From Ottowia massiliensis (lineage in GTDB: Bacteria; Pseudomonadota; Gammaproteobacteria; Burkholderiales; Burkholderiaceae_C): 64,000 bases of DNA. This document shows, piece by piece, positions 51,279 to 60,191 of the stretch. The first letter of the stretch is position 1; each line of letters begins with the position of its first letter. The position numbers and the translations under genes are program-made. The notes under the pieces were generated by a model, which was not told the origin of the DNA, searched no databases, and saw only the letters and a program-made list of their open reading frames with translations. Location of the stretch: NCBI RefSeq assembly GCF_900240305.1, contig NZ_LT964854.1, forward strand, positions 682,001 through 746,000, in the 5' to 3' direction.

Positions 51279-53357
51279 ATGAAAAAAGCCATTTTCTGTG
51301 CCCTATTGCCGCTGCTCGTTCAAGGCTTTCAGGCGGCGTGGGCTGAAGAAGGGAGCGCGGTGCGCAAACGCGCGGCGGATGAGGAAGACGCCGCGCCGCA
51401 GCTGGCCACGGTGGTGGTGCAAGGCCGGCGCGAGACGCCTGCTTTGCAAACGCAGGTTGAAACGCGCTCGGCCAGGCAGCCGCTGCAAAGCGCCGATGCG
51501 GCGCGCTTTCTGACGCGCATGCCGGGCTTTGCGGCGCTGCGCAAGGGCGGCGGAAACTCGGAGGCGGTGCTGCGCGGCATGTCTGGCTCGCGGCTGGGCA
51601 TCCTGGCCGATGGCGTGGAGCTGTACGGCAGCTGCTGGCAGCGCATGGATTCGCCGCTGTCGTACATCTACCCTGATGCCTACGAGCAAGTCACACTCAT
51701 CAAGGGGCCGCAAAGCGTGTCGCACGGCGCGGGCATGTCGGCAGGCGTGGTGGAGTTCAAGCGGCGCAGGCCCGTTTTCGAGCAGCCCGGCATCCGCTTT
51801 GACGGCGCGGCGCTGGCAGGCAGCTTCGGGCGCAATGACCAGATGGCCGAAGTGCTGGCAGGCCATGCGCAGTGGTACGGGCGCGTGGGCGCAACGCGCT
51901 CGGAGAGCCAGTCGTACAAAGACGGCGCGGGCCTGCGGGTGCATTCGGCCTGGCGGCGCTGGAGCGGCGATGCGGCGCTGGGCTGGACGCCTGACGCGCG
52001 CACGCTGCTGGAGCTGGCGGGCGGCGCCAGCGACGGGCAGGCGGACTATGCCGACCGCCACTCCGACGCCACGCGCCTGCACCGCGCCTGGTGGAAGCTG
52101 AAGCTGGAAAAACAGGCCGTCTCGCCCTGGGTCAAGCGCATCGACGCCTTCATCCACCACAGCCACGCCGATCATGTGATGGACAACTACAGCATGCGCA
52201 CCATCCACCCTTCGTGGGAAGGCATCCTGATGGTGATGAACCCGCAAAACAAGCTGGATCAGGGGCGCTTGAGCGTGGATTTGGAGCCGGCGAAAAACGT
52301 GATCTGGACGCTGGGGCTGGACCGCCAGCGCGTGCGCACCTTCAACCGCATGGCCATGTTCTATCCCTCGCTGGTGGGCGTGCCGGGCCTGCCGCCGGAT
52401 GTGGTTGAGCGCAACACCACCGATTACCGCCGCATTGAATTGCAGAAGTACCACGACGTGACCAAGACCGGCGCTTTCACCGAGCTTTTGTGGCCGCTGG
52501 ACGCAGCCAACACGCAGCGCCTGGCAGGCGGCGCGCGGCTGGACCGCGTGGAAATGGAAATGCCTTCAGTGAAAGCCGCTTCGCGGCGCACGCTGCGCAG
52601 CGGCTTTGTGCGCTACGAGCGCGACGTGCCGCAGTGGGGCAGCTTCTACGCGGGCCTGGGGCACAGCCAGCGTTTTCCCGACTACTGGGAATACATGTGG
52701 ATCAACGAACGCGTGGGCGGCGCCAGCTATGCCAGCCTGCGGCCCGAGCGGCTCACGCAGCTGGACGCGGGCTTTGCCATGCAGCGCGGGCGCTGGAGCG
52801 CCCAAGTGTCGGGCTTTTATGGCCGCTCAAGGGACTACCTGCTGTTTCACTGGCGGCCTGCCATCTTTGTGGAAAACATCGATGCCCGCCAGTTCGGGCT
52901 GGAAGCCCAGGCGCACGCGCAAATCACGCCCGCCTGGTCGGCCGGCGCCTCGCTGGCCTGGGTGCGCGGCTTCAACCTCACGCGCCACACCAGCTTGCCC
53001 CAGCGCCCGCCGCTGACGGCCACGCTGGAGGCACGCTACGCGCAAGGCGGCCTGTCGGCAGGCGTGAAGCTGCTGGCGGCCATGCGCCAAAAGCACATCG
53101 ATTACGGCACGGGCGGCGTGGACGGCTTCGACCAAGGCCCCACGCCCGGCCATGCCACGGTGTCGCTCGACGCAAGCTGGCAAATCCAGCGCGGCCTGAC
53201 GTTCAGCGCAGGCATCGACAACCTGTTCAACCGCCAATACAGCGAGCATCTGTCCGCAGGCGCCGCTCCAGGCACGCCCCGCTCGCTGGTCGAGCCGCTA
53301 TCGCGCCTGAACGAGCCGGGCCGCGCCTTCTGGCTGCGCGTGAGCTACCGCTACTAA
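51279..53357 (+). CDS. TonB-dependent copper receptor (OprC type)
   Basis: A 692-residue outer-membrane receptor. A Sec signal peptide (MKKAIFCALLPLLVQGFQAAWAE) precedes a plug domain (about 45-160; MPGFAALRKGGGNSEAVLRG, MSGSRLGILADGVELYGSCW) and a 22-strand barrel ending in a terminal Tyr (SYRY). The plug patterns and the internal HVMDNYSMRT ... MVMNPQNKLD stretch match the copper-receptor subfamily. It would import copper or a copper chelate using TonB energy. AAAAGGA precedes the ATG. Its last 365 bases are duplicated further on (55942-56306 and again at 56404). The substrate is inferred from subfamily similarity. Confidence 0.85.
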   Translation: MKKAIFCALLPLLVQGFQAAWAEEGSAVRKRAADEEDAAPQLATVVVQGRRETPALQTQVETRSARQPLQSADAARFLTRMPGFAALRKGGGNSEAVLRGMSGSRLGILADGVELYGSCWQRMDSPLSYIYPDAYEQVTLIKGPQSVSHGAGMSAGVVEFKRRRPVFEQPGIRFDGAALAGSFGRNDQMAEVLAGHAQWYGRVGATRSESQSYKDGAGLRVHSAWRRWSGDAALGWTPDARTLLELAGGASDGQADYADRHSDATRLHRAWWKLKLEKQAVSPWVKRIDAFIHHSHADHVMDNYSMRTIHPSWEGILMVMNPQNKLDQGRLSVDLEPAKNVIWTLGLDRQRVRTFNRMAMFYPSLVGVPGLPPDVVERNTTDYRRIELQKYHDVTKTGAFTELLWPLDAANTQRLAGGARLDRVEMEMPSVKAASRRTLRSGFVRYERDVPQWGSFYAGLGHSQRFPDYWEYMWINERVGGASYASLRPERLTQLDAGFAMQRGRWSAQVSGFYGRSRDYLLFHWRPAIFVENIDARQFGLEAQAHAQITPAWSAGASLAWVRGFNLTRHTSLPQRPPLTATLEARYAQGGLSAGVKLLAAMRQKHIDYGTGGVDGFDQGPTPGHATVSLDASWQIQRGLTFSAGIDNLFNRQYSEHLSAGAAPGTPRSLVEPLSRLNEPGRAFWLRVSYRY

Positions 53358-53436
53358 AAATCCGCAAGCGAGCCGCCCGTGGGCGCGAAAACGCAAATCC
53401 GGCTCAAAGCCTGTCCGTAGCCCTGCTTAACTATCA

Positions 53437-53520
53437 AGACAGGAGCAAATTGAAGGCCCCAAAAAGCGCCTCCATCGCACGGTTTGACGGACTTTGCTGC
53501 TATTGCACAAGGAGCGAAAA
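53437..53520 (+). repeat. Family A dispersed repeat, GACGGAC subtype
   Basis: AAGACAGGAGCAAATTGAAG ... CGCACGGTTTGACGGACTTT then GCTGCTATTGCACAAGGAGC. It lies between the copper receptor and fecA. Confidence 0.6.
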
Positions 53521-53630
53521 GGCGAAGGGCTTCGCGGCGGGCGGCCCGGCTTTGAACCCGCTCCAAAGCCTTCCCGCAGCGCCAAAAACTTCAAAAGCGC
53601 CAGCCGCCGGGCGCTTTTGCAGCGGGCGGC

Positions 53631-53650
53631 TGCAATCACATTCATTTGCA
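53631..53650. promoter_or_regulatory. Candidate Fur-type site upstream of fecA
   Basis: TGCAATCACATTCATTTGCA is a 20-base partial palindrome (TGCAA...TTGCA). Read on the minus strand, GCAAATGAATGTGATTGC is close to the GCAAATGATAAT-type Fur boxes. It lies 133 bases before the FecA-type start. A second imperfect palindrome (CATTTGC-N12-GCGAATG, 53690-53715) lies nearer. Iron control is plausible but unproven. Confidence 0.4.
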
Positions 53651-53782
53651 TATAGACTCCGCCGCCCCCTCATTTTTTGCGGCTTCTTTTCATTTGCAAC
53701 AGATGGCATGCGAATGACGCCCGGCGGGGCCGCCCGGCGCAGGAAAAGCGCCTTTTCCCCAACCCTTCCAAGGAATCCCTTC

Positions 53783-55939
53783 ATGCAAAACCGACCCCCT
53801 TTTTGGGCCTGCGCCGTGGCGCTGGCTGCCGCGCTGGCCTGCCATGCCGCCCAGGCGCAGCAGTCCGTGCAACCCGTGCAATCCGCCCCGTCTGATGCCG
53901 CCGATGAAGCCGGCGACGGCGAAGCTGGCAACACGCTCCAGGCCGTCACGGTCAAGGCAGTGGGCGACTGGCTGGGCAGCGCCGAAGAACGCAACGTGCA
54001 AAACCACCCGGGCGCGCGCAATGTGATTCGCCGCGCCGAAATGCAGCAAGAAGGGCTGACCACCGTACGCGAGGCGCTCAACCGCATTCCCGGCGTCCAT
54101 GCGCCGGAAAACAACGGCACGGGCAGCCACGACATGGCGCTGAACATCGGCATTCGCGGCCTCAATCCGCGCCTGGCCAGCCGCTCCACCTTGCTGATGG
54201 ACGGCATTCCCGTGCCTTACGCGCCCTATGGCCAGCCGCAAATGTCTTTCGGCCCCGTTTCGCTGGGCCTGATGGACGCCGTGGACGTGGTGCGCGGCGG
54301 CGGCGCCGTGCGCTACGGCCCGCAGAACGTGGGCGGCATCATCAATTTCGTGACCCGCCGCATTCCTGAAAAGCCTTTCGCGGGCGATGCCAGCGTGCAG
54401 CTGCAATCCAGCCCGTCTTCCACGCAATCTTCACCCAAGAAAACCGCCAACCTCATGCTGGGCGGCACCGCTGCCAATGGCCTGGGCATGGCGCTGCTGT
54501 ATTCCGGCACGCGCGGCAGCGACTGGCGCGAGCACAGCCAGACGCACATTGACGACGTCATCCTCAAAGGGCGCTACCAAATCAAGCCCGCCCACGCCGT
54601 TTACGCCACGGTTCAGCACTACGAAGGCCGCGCCGAAATGCCCGGCGGCCTCACGGCTGCGAACTTCCGCCAGGACCCCTACCAGTCCACCCGCCCGCTG
54701 GACGGCTTCTGGGGCCGCCGCACCTTGGCCGCTGCCGGCTACCAGCACGAACAGGGCCAGCGCAAAGCCAGCGTGAACACCTTTTTCACCAAAACCCTGC
54801 GCAGCGGCTTTCTGGACCAGGGGCGCTTTGTTTCGCTCTCGCCGCGCTATTACTGGGTGCGCGGCATTGAAGGCCACCTGGCCCAGGGCTTTTCCACCGG
54901 CCTGAACAGCCACCACGAAATCGGCATGGGCTACCGCTACATCAACGAAGCCAGCCACGAGCTGCGCTACCGCGAGAACATCGGCGCGGGCGCACTGCCC
55001 AGCGAGCGCAGCCGCAATGACCGCGACACGCGCGGCCGCACCGAAGCGCACGCCATCAGCCTGGACGACCGCATCGACCTGGGCGAGCACTGGACCATCA
55101 CGCCAGGCATCCGCTACGAGCGCATCCGCCAGCAGCAAGACAACCTCCTGACCCGCACCCCCTACCGTGGCAACTACCACGCCGTGCTGCCCGCGCTGAA
55201 CGTCATGTACTGGCTGCGCGAGGGCGTCAGCCTCTATGCCAACACCGAAGGCTCCTTCGGCAGCGTGCAGTACAGCCAGATGCCCAACCGCGTCAAGGCC
55301 AAAGACATTTCGCCCGAAAAAGCCCGCACCTGGGAGCTGGGCGTGCGCTACGCGCAAGGGCCGCTCAAGGCCGACGCGGGCCTGTTTCTCATCAACTTCA
55401 GCAACCAGTACGAAAGCAGCCAGATCACCAACAGCGTCACTGCGCGCGGCAAAACTCGCCACCAGGGCCTGGAAGGCAGCTTCACCTACCGGCTTGGCCA
55501 CTGGGGCGCGGCCCTGCAAGGCGTGCAGCTGTATGGCAACTACGCCTATGTGGACGCGCGCATCCGCGAAGCCGGCCCCAACAAGGGCCACCGCGTGCCC
55601 TTTTCCTCGCGCCACAAGGGCCTGCTGGGCGTGAGCTACCAGCAAGGCGGGCTGAAACTGGGCTTTGAAGGCGCCTTCCAGTCTTCGCAATACGCCGACA
55701 ACGCCAACACCGCAGCGCCAAGCGCCGATGGCAGCACGGGCCGCATTCCCGGCTACGCCGTCTGGCACCTGCGCGCGGGCTACGACTTTGGCGGCGCGCT
55801 CTCGAACCTGCAACTGAACGTGGGCGTGAAAAACCTCTTCAACCGCTCGTTCTACACGCGCTCCTACGACGACAACAACAAGGGCCTGTACCTTGGCCAG
55901 CCCCGCACGGTGTACGTGCAGGCTTCGGTCAAGTTCTGA
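53783..55939 (+). CDS. TonB-dependent ferric-citrate-type receptor (FecA family)
   Basis: A 718-residue outer-membrane receptor with a signal peptide (ending ACHAAQAQQ). The plug domain matches FecA closely: NHPGARNVIRRAEM, REALNRIPGVHAPENNGTGS, GIRGLNPRLASRSTLLMDGI, VDVVRGGGAVRYGPQNVGG. A 22-strand barrel ends in Phe (YVQASVKF). The extra N-terminal signalling domain of E. coli FecA is absent (only about 30 residues lie between the signal peptide and the plug), and no fecI/fecR genes are near, so regulation should not be by surface signalling. The start is ATG at 53783 with AAGGAAT upstream. Confidence 0.88.
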   Translation: MQNRPPFWACAVALAAALACHAAQAQQSVQPVQSAPSDAADEAGDGEAGNTLQAVTVKAVGDWLGSAEERNVQNHPGARNVIRRAEMQQEGLTTVREALNRIPGVHAPENNGTGSHDMALNIGIRGLNPRLASRSTLLMDGIPVPYAPYGQPQMSFGPVSLGLMDAVDVVRGGGAVRYGPQNVGGIINFVTRRIPEKPFAGDASVQLQSSPSSTQSSPKKTANLMLGGTAANGLGMALLYSGTRGSDWREHSQTHIDDVILKGRYQIKPAHAVYATVQHYEGRAEMPGGLTAANFRQDPYQSTRPLDGFWGRRTLAAAGYQHEQGQRKASVNTFFTKTLRSGFLDQGRFVSLSPRYYWVRGIEGHLAQGFSTGLNSHHEIGMGYRYINEASHELRYRENIGAGALPSERSRNDRDTRGRTEAHAISLDDRIDLGEHWTITPGIRYERIRQQQDNLLTRTPYRGNYHAVLPALNVMYWLREGVSLYANTEGSFGSVQYSQMPNRVKAKDISPEKARTWELGVRYAQGPLKADAGLFLINFSNQYESSQITNSVTARGKTRHQGLEGSFTYRLGHWGAALQGVQLYGNYAYVDARIREAGPNKGHRVPFSSRHKGLLGVSYQQGGLKLGFEGAFQSSQYADNANTAAPSADGSTGRIPGYAVWHLRAGYDFGGALSNLQLNVGVKNLFNRSFYTRSYDDNNKGLYLGQPRTVYVQASVKF

Positions 55940-55941
55940 GC

Positions 55942-56306
55942 GCTTGCCCCAGCGCCCGCCGCTGACGGCCACGCTGGAGGCGCGCTACGCGCAAGGCGGC
56001 CTGTCGGCAGGCGTGAAGCTGCTGGCGGCCATGCGCCAAAAGCACATCGACTACGGCACGGGCGGCGTGGACGGCTTTGACCAAGGCCCCACGCCCGGCC
56101 ATGCCACGGCGTCGCTCGACGCAAGCTGGCAAATCCGGCGCGGCCTGACGTTCAGCGCAGGCATCGACAACCTGTTCAACCGCCAATACAGCGAGCATCT
56201 GTCCGCAGGCGCCGCTCCAGGCACGCCCCGCTCGCTGGTCGAGCCGCTATCGCGCCTGAACGAGCCGGGCCGCGCCTTCTGGCTGCGCGTGAGCTACCGC
56301 TACTGA
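55942..56306 (+). pseudogene. Duplicate of the 3' end of the copper receptor gene
   Basis: 365 bases almost identical (about six differences) to 52993-53357, encoding the last ~120 residues of the copper receptor (LPQRPPLTATLEARYAQGG ... NLFNRQYSEHLS ... SYRY). It starts two bases after the fecA stop, has no start codon or signal peptide of its own, and is out of frame with fecA. Left by a duplication or recombination between the two receptor genes. Confidence 0.92.
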
Positions 56307-56630
56307 AAGCCCGCAAGCCTGATCCGCAGTCTGTTTGTGAGCACAAAAAGCGCGAACGAAAAGCACGGCCTCAAGCGTTTGTGGGCGTTGCGAACATCTC
56401 GCNACAACCGCCAATACAGCGAGCATCTGTCCGCAGGCGCCGCTCCAGGCACGCCCCGCTCGCTGGTCGAGCCGCTATCGCGCCTGAACGAGCCGGGCCG
56501 CGCCTTCTGGCTGCGCGTGAGCTACCGCTACTGAAAGCCCGCAAGCCTGATCCGCAGTCTGTTTGTGAGCACAAAAAGCGCGAACGAAAAGCACGGCCTC
56601 AAGCGTTTGTGGGCGTTGCGAACATCTCGC
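56177..56630 (+). repeat. 228-bp direct repeat with an N at the junction
   Basis: The sequence from CAACCGCCAATACAGCGAG through GCGTTGCGAACATCTCGC occurs twice (56175-56402 and 56403-56630) without visible difference, and the single ambiguous base of the window (56403) sits exactly at the joint. The second unit carries a third, shorter fragment of the copper receptor end (about 56405-56534). Most likely two contig ends overlapping by 228 bases were joined without merging. Confidence 0.85.
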
Positions 56631-56710
56631 CGGGCTGCGGCTTGCGCCTTGTCGCCCTCCCCGACTCCGATTTGCGCCTCTCGCGCCCAGACAGTGAACA
56701 GGTTCTGAAG
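56631..56710 (-). repeat. Family C dispersed repeat, copy 4
   Basis: CGGCTTGCGCCTTGTCGCCC then TCCCCGACTCCGATTTGCGC, the reverse complement of the family C core, ending CAGACAGTGAACAGGTTCTG. Confidence 0.45.
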
Positions 56711-56746
56711 AAAGCTCTTGCCCGGCAGGCCGCAGAGACTTACCAG

Positions 56747-56832
56747 TTTTTTGCTCCCGTATCCATAGCATTATGTCCTAGTGGATATTGCGCAAGGCGG
56801 TATTTTGACCCCCTGAATTTGCTCCTGTTTTT
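56747..56832 (-). repeat. Family A dispersed repeat, copy 12
   Basis: Full-length, minus orientation: TTTTTTGCTCCCGTATCCAT, AGCATTATGTCCTAG ... CCTGAATTTGCTCCTGTTTT. It lies between the broken receptor copies and the kdsB end. Confidence 0.82.
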
Positions 56833-56881
56833 GACTTACCGCTGGCGGGCGGGGGCCGCGCTGAAAGCTCCGCTTCATCCG

Positions 56882-57658
56882 TCAGCCGCGCTGCTCCTGC
56901 GGCTGGCGCGCGAAAACGGCCCGCACGCGGGCCAGGTCTTCTGGCGTGTCCACTCCCGCGCCGGGCGCGCTGGCGGCCATGTGCACGGCAATGCGGTGGC
57001 CGTGCCAGAGCGCGCGCAATTGCTCCAGCGATTCCGTCTGCTCAATGGGCGCGGGCGGCATTTGCGGAAAACCGCGCAGAAACGCCGCCCGGTAGCTGTA
57101 GATGCCAATGTGGCGCAGCGGCGCAGGCTGCGGCAGCGCGTGAATGCCGCTGGCAAAGCCATCGCGCCACCAGGGCAGCGGGGCGCGGCTGAAGGTCAGC
57201 GCCAGGCCCTGCGCGTCGGTTGCCACTTTCACCACATTGGGGTTCACGAAATCGGCCACGCTGTCGATGGCATGCGCGGCGGTGCCCATTTGCGCTGCGG
57301 GCATGGCGGGCAGCAGGGCGGCCACGGCGTCGATCAGCGCGGGGTCGATCAGCGGCTCGTCGCCTTGCACGTTCACCACCACGTCATCGCCATCCAGCCC
57401 CAGCAGGGCGCAGGCTTCGGCCAGCCGGTCGCTGCCGCTGGGGTGGCCGGCGCGGGTGCCCACGGCCCGCACGCCGTGCGCGGCGCAGGCGGCCAGGATT
57501 TCCGGCGCGTCCGCCGCCACCACCACTTGCGCGGCACGGCTTTGCAAGGCGCGCTCGGCCACGCGCACCACCAGGGGCTTGCCCGCCACATCAGCCAGAG
57601 GTTTGTTCGGCAGGCGCGTGGAAGCCAGGCGGGCGGGAATCAAAACGGTGTAAGTCAT
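56882..57658 (-). CDS. kdsB: 3-deoxy-manno-octulosonate (KDO) cytidylyltransferase
   Basis: A 258-residue enzyme that activates KDO as CMP-KDO for lipopolysaccharide core synthesis. Signature segments: VLIPARLASTRLPNKPL (nucleotide-binding loop), SGSDRLAEA, VVNVQGDEPLIDP and GIYSYRAAFL. The start is ATG at 57658, matching the family's length; an upstream TTG-type extension to 57703 adds non-conserved residues. The ribosome site is poor. Confidence 0.95.
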   Translation of the reverse strand: MTYTVLIPARLASTRLPNKPLADVAGKPLVVRVAERALQSRAAQVVVAADAPEILAACAAHGVRAVGTRAGHPSGSDRLAEACALLGLDGDDVVVNVQGDEPLIDPALIDAVAALLPAMPAAQMGTAAHAIDSVADFVNPNVVKVATDAQGLALTFSRAPLPWWRDGFASGIHALPQPAPLRHIGIYSYRAAFLRGFPQMPPAPIEQTESLEQLRALWHGHRIAVHMAASAPGAGVDTPEDLARVRAVFARQPQEQRG

Positions 57659-58025
57659 GATGGAGCAAAGCGGGTGGAAAGGATGGTTTTGCGTGAATTG
57701 CATTATTCGATAAATATTCTATTGCGAATGCCTCCGGCGCGAGCGGCTTATTTGTATTTCATTCGCGCAGCCATAAACGGAAAGATATTTGCCAAGTATT
57801 TATTGCGCGAACACAAATCCGGGCGAATGCATTTTCAGAAATGCCTTTTCCGGCAAAAGCGTTAAAAAGCGCGCGGGCGGCTTATCAGCCGCTGCGACGC
57901 AGGCGCGGCCCCGGCCGGCCGCCTTGCCGCGCGGCCATAAACATATGAGCAAACAGTCTGAAGCAGCCCTTTGCGCGGCAGGTCTGGCCAGGATAATTTG
58001 CCGCTTTGCCACCAAAGTCTTTTTC
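57659..58025. other. 367-base divergent region, AT-rich in the middle
   Basis: Between kdsB and the E1 alpha gene. 57690-57850 is AT-rich (GAATTGCATTATTCGATAAA; TATTTGTATTTCATTCGCGC) and probably holds promoters for both, but I cannot assign hexamers with confidence. No reading frame is convincing. Confidence 0.4.
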
Positions 58026-59027
58026 ATGACCGATTTGCTTTCGCTGTATCGCACGATGGTGCGCATACGCGCTTTTGAAGATGCCGCCGAAGAGGCCAGC
58101 CAGGGCGGCGTGCAGGCCTGGGGCCTGAGCGCCTCGGCCAAGCCGGCGCTGGTGCGCGGGCCGCTGCATCTGTCCACGGGGCAGGAGGCCGTGCCGGCGG
58201 GGGTGTGCGCGCATTTGCGCCCCTCGGACCTCATCACGTCCACCCATCGCGGCCACGGCCACACACTGGCCAAAGGGGCCGATCCGGCGCGCATGATGGC
58301 CGAGCTGTTTGGCCGCGCCACGGGCTACAACCAGGGCAAGGGCGGCTCCATGCACATTGCCGATTTTTCCGTGGGCATGCTGGGCGCCAACGGCGTGGTG
58401 GCTGCGGGCCTGGCCATAGCGGCAGGCGCGGCGCACGCGCTCAAGCGGCGCGGGCGGGGCGAGGTGGCCGTGAGCTTTTTTGGCGACGGGGCCATCAATC
58501 GCGGCCCCTTTCTGGAGGCGCTGAACTGGGCCGTGGTGTACGGGCTGCCCGTGCTCTTCGTGTGCGAGGACAACCGCATTTCCGCCACCACTGAATCGGC
58601 CCCCATGACAGGCGGCGAAGGCGCGAGCGGGCGCGCCGCCGCGCTGGGCGTGCCTGGCGTGAAGGTGGACGGCAATGACGTGCAGGCCGTCTGCCGCGAA
58701 GCGGGCCGCCTGATTGCCCAAGTGCGCGGCGGCAGCGGCCCGCGCCTGCTGCACGCCATGACCGAGCGGCAAAAGGGCCACGTCTCCGTCGATAAAGCCG
58801 CCTACCGCAAGCCGCAGGACGTGGAGCGCGCCCTGGCGGACGATCCCATCCGCCGCGCCCGCGCCGCGCTGGAGCGGCAGGGCCTGGCCGCGCAGGCCGA
58901 TGCCATCGAGCGCGAGGCCAGGGCCGAAATTGACGCCGCCCTGGCCGCCGCCGAAGCCGCCCCTTTCCCCGCCCGCGAGGCGGCCTATCAGGAAATCGCC
59001 AACACCGGCGAAGGAGTCTGGAAATGA
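58026..59027 (+). CDS. Thiamine-diphosphate dehydrogenase E1 alpha subunit
   Basis: A 333-residue E1-alpha protein (AcoA/PdhA type): LYRTMVRIRAFEDAAEEA, GHTLAKGADPARMMAELFGR, the GKGGSMH loop, and the thiamine-diphosphate motif GDGAINRGPFLEALN...EDN (about 158-190). It decarboxylates a 2-oxo acid or cleaves acetoin together with the beta subunit. It overlaps the beta gene by 4 bases. No E2 (lipoyl) or E3 gene follows. Acetoin or branched-chain keto acids are possible substrates. Confidence 0.88.
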   Translation: MTDLLSLYRTMVRIRAFEDAAEEASQGGVQAWGLSASAKPALVRGPLHLSTGQEAVPAGVCAHLRPSDLITSTHRGHGHTLAKGADPARMMAELFGRATGYNQGKGGSMHIADFSVGMLGANGVVAAGLAIAAGAAHALKRRGRGEVAVSFFGDGAINRGPFLEALNWAVVYGLPVLFVCEDNRISATTESAPMTGGEGASGRAAALGVPGVKVDGNDVQAVCREAGRLIAQVRGGSGPRLLHAMTERQKGHVSVDKAAYRKPQDVERALADDPIRRARAALERQGLAAQADAIEREARAEIDAALAAAEAAPFPAREAAYQEIANTGEGVWK

Positions 59028-60016
59028 CGCAAGCGCGCACCCTCACCTACGCGCAGGCCGCCGCGCTGGCGCTGGCTGAGGCCATGCAGGCCGATGAGCG
59101 CGTGCTCGCCCTGGGCGAAGACCTGGGCCGGGGCGGCGTGTTCGGCCAGTACCGCGATCCGGACGATCCGAACGGCCAGCCGCTGGTGAAACGCTTTGGC
59201 CCTGAACGCATCATGGACACACCCATTTCGGAGGCCGCCATCGTCGGCGCGGGCGTGGGCATGGCCCTGGCAGGCCTGCGCCCCGTGGTGGAGCTGCGCG
59301 TGGTTGATTTCGCGCTGTGCGCCATCGACGAAGTGGTGAACCAGGCCGCCAAAAACCGCTTCATGTTCGGCGGCCAGGGCCGCGTGCCGCTTGTCATGCG
59401 CATGCCCATCGGGCTGTGGAGCGCCTCCGCCGCGCAGCACTCGCAGTCGCTGGAAGCGTGGTTCGCGCACATACCGGGCCTGACCGTCGCCGCCCCCGCC
59501 ACGCCCGCCGACAACTACGGCCTGCTGCACGCGGCGCTGGCCAGCGGCGACCCCGTGGTTTACATGGAGCACAAGGAACTCTGGAGCCGCCAGGGCGAAG
59601 TGCCCGCAGGCCATGCCGTGCCGCTGGGCAAGGCCGCCCGCCTGCACGAAGGGCAGGACTTGCTCATCGTCGCCTGGTCGCGCCAGGCCCTTGTGGCGCA
59701 AGAAGCCGCGAAGCAACTGGCGCAGCAAGGCATACACGCCGAAGTGCTGGACTTGCGCACCCTCTGGCCCTGGGACCAGGGCGCCGTGCTCGAAGCCGCC
59801 GCCCGCACGGGCCGCGTGCTCGTCACCCATGAGGCCGTGCAGGTTGCCGGCTTTGGCGCCGAAGTGGCCGCCACGGTGGCTGAACACACCGGCGCCAAAG
59901 TCGCCCGCCTGGGCGCGCCCCGCATTCCCGTGGGCTACGCGCCCGCGCTGGAAGACGAGTCGCGCGTGGGAGCGGAAAAAGTGGCGGCAGCGGCCCGTGC
60001 GCTGCTGCGGCGGTGA
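59024..60016 (+). CDS. Thiamine-diphosphate dehydrogenase E1 beta subunit
   Basis: A 330-residue transketolase-like protein: Transket_pyr domain (about 5-180; LALGEDLGRGGVFGQYR, DTPISEAAIVGAGVGMALAG) and transketolase C-terminal domain (about 195-320; DLRTLWPWDQGAVLEAAART, VTHEAVQVAGFGAEVAA). It forms an alpha2-beta2 E1 with the upstream gene, with which it is translationally coupled. Confidence 0.9.
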   Translation: MTQARTLTYAQAAALALAEAMQADERVLALGEDLGRGGVFGQYRDPDDPNGQPLVKRFGPERIMDTPISEAAIVGAGVGMALAGLRPVVELRVVDFALCAIDEVVNQAAKNRFMFGGQGRVPLVMRMPIGLWSASAAQHSQSLEAWFAHIPGLTVAAPATPADNYGLLHAALASGDPVVYMEHKELWSRQGEVPAGHAVPLGKAARLHEGQDLLIVAWSRQALVAQEAAKQLAQQGIHAEVLDLRTLWPWDQGAVLEAAARTGRVLVTHEAVQVAGFGAEVAATVAEHTGAKVARLGAPRIPVGYAPALEDESRVGAEKVAAAARALLRR

Positions 60017-60050
60017 GGCCGCGCATTGCTGGCGCAAAGCCCCATTCACT

Positions 60051-60105
60051 TCAAATTTGATAGCTGCCCGCGCAGATTCCACGGGGACCAACGGCCTTTT
60101 TGGCA
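60051..60105 (+). repeat. Family B dispersed repeat, copy 6
   Basis: TTCAAATTTGATAGCTGCCC then GCGCAGATTCCACGGGGACC. Its second part equals the middle of the family A copy at 15984, so the two families share a half. Confidence 0.7.
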
Positions 60106-60191
60106 CTGATTTCAGCACTGCTCTCCATCCTGTTTCCAGCCCTGATGCCGCACGGCCTCTTCCCTCTCTTTTCCTTGTTGGAGCAACACCT

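Noticed and set aside
52490..55939. A 1149-codon open frame running through the copper receptor and fecA
   Set aside because: Only its last 718 codons, the FecA-type receptor from the ATG at 53783, are real; the upstream part is an out-of-frame reading of the copper receptor gene.
56337..56534. Small open frame containing the third receptor fragment and the N
   Set aside because: It spans the ambiguous base and the probable contig joint, so it is not a gene.
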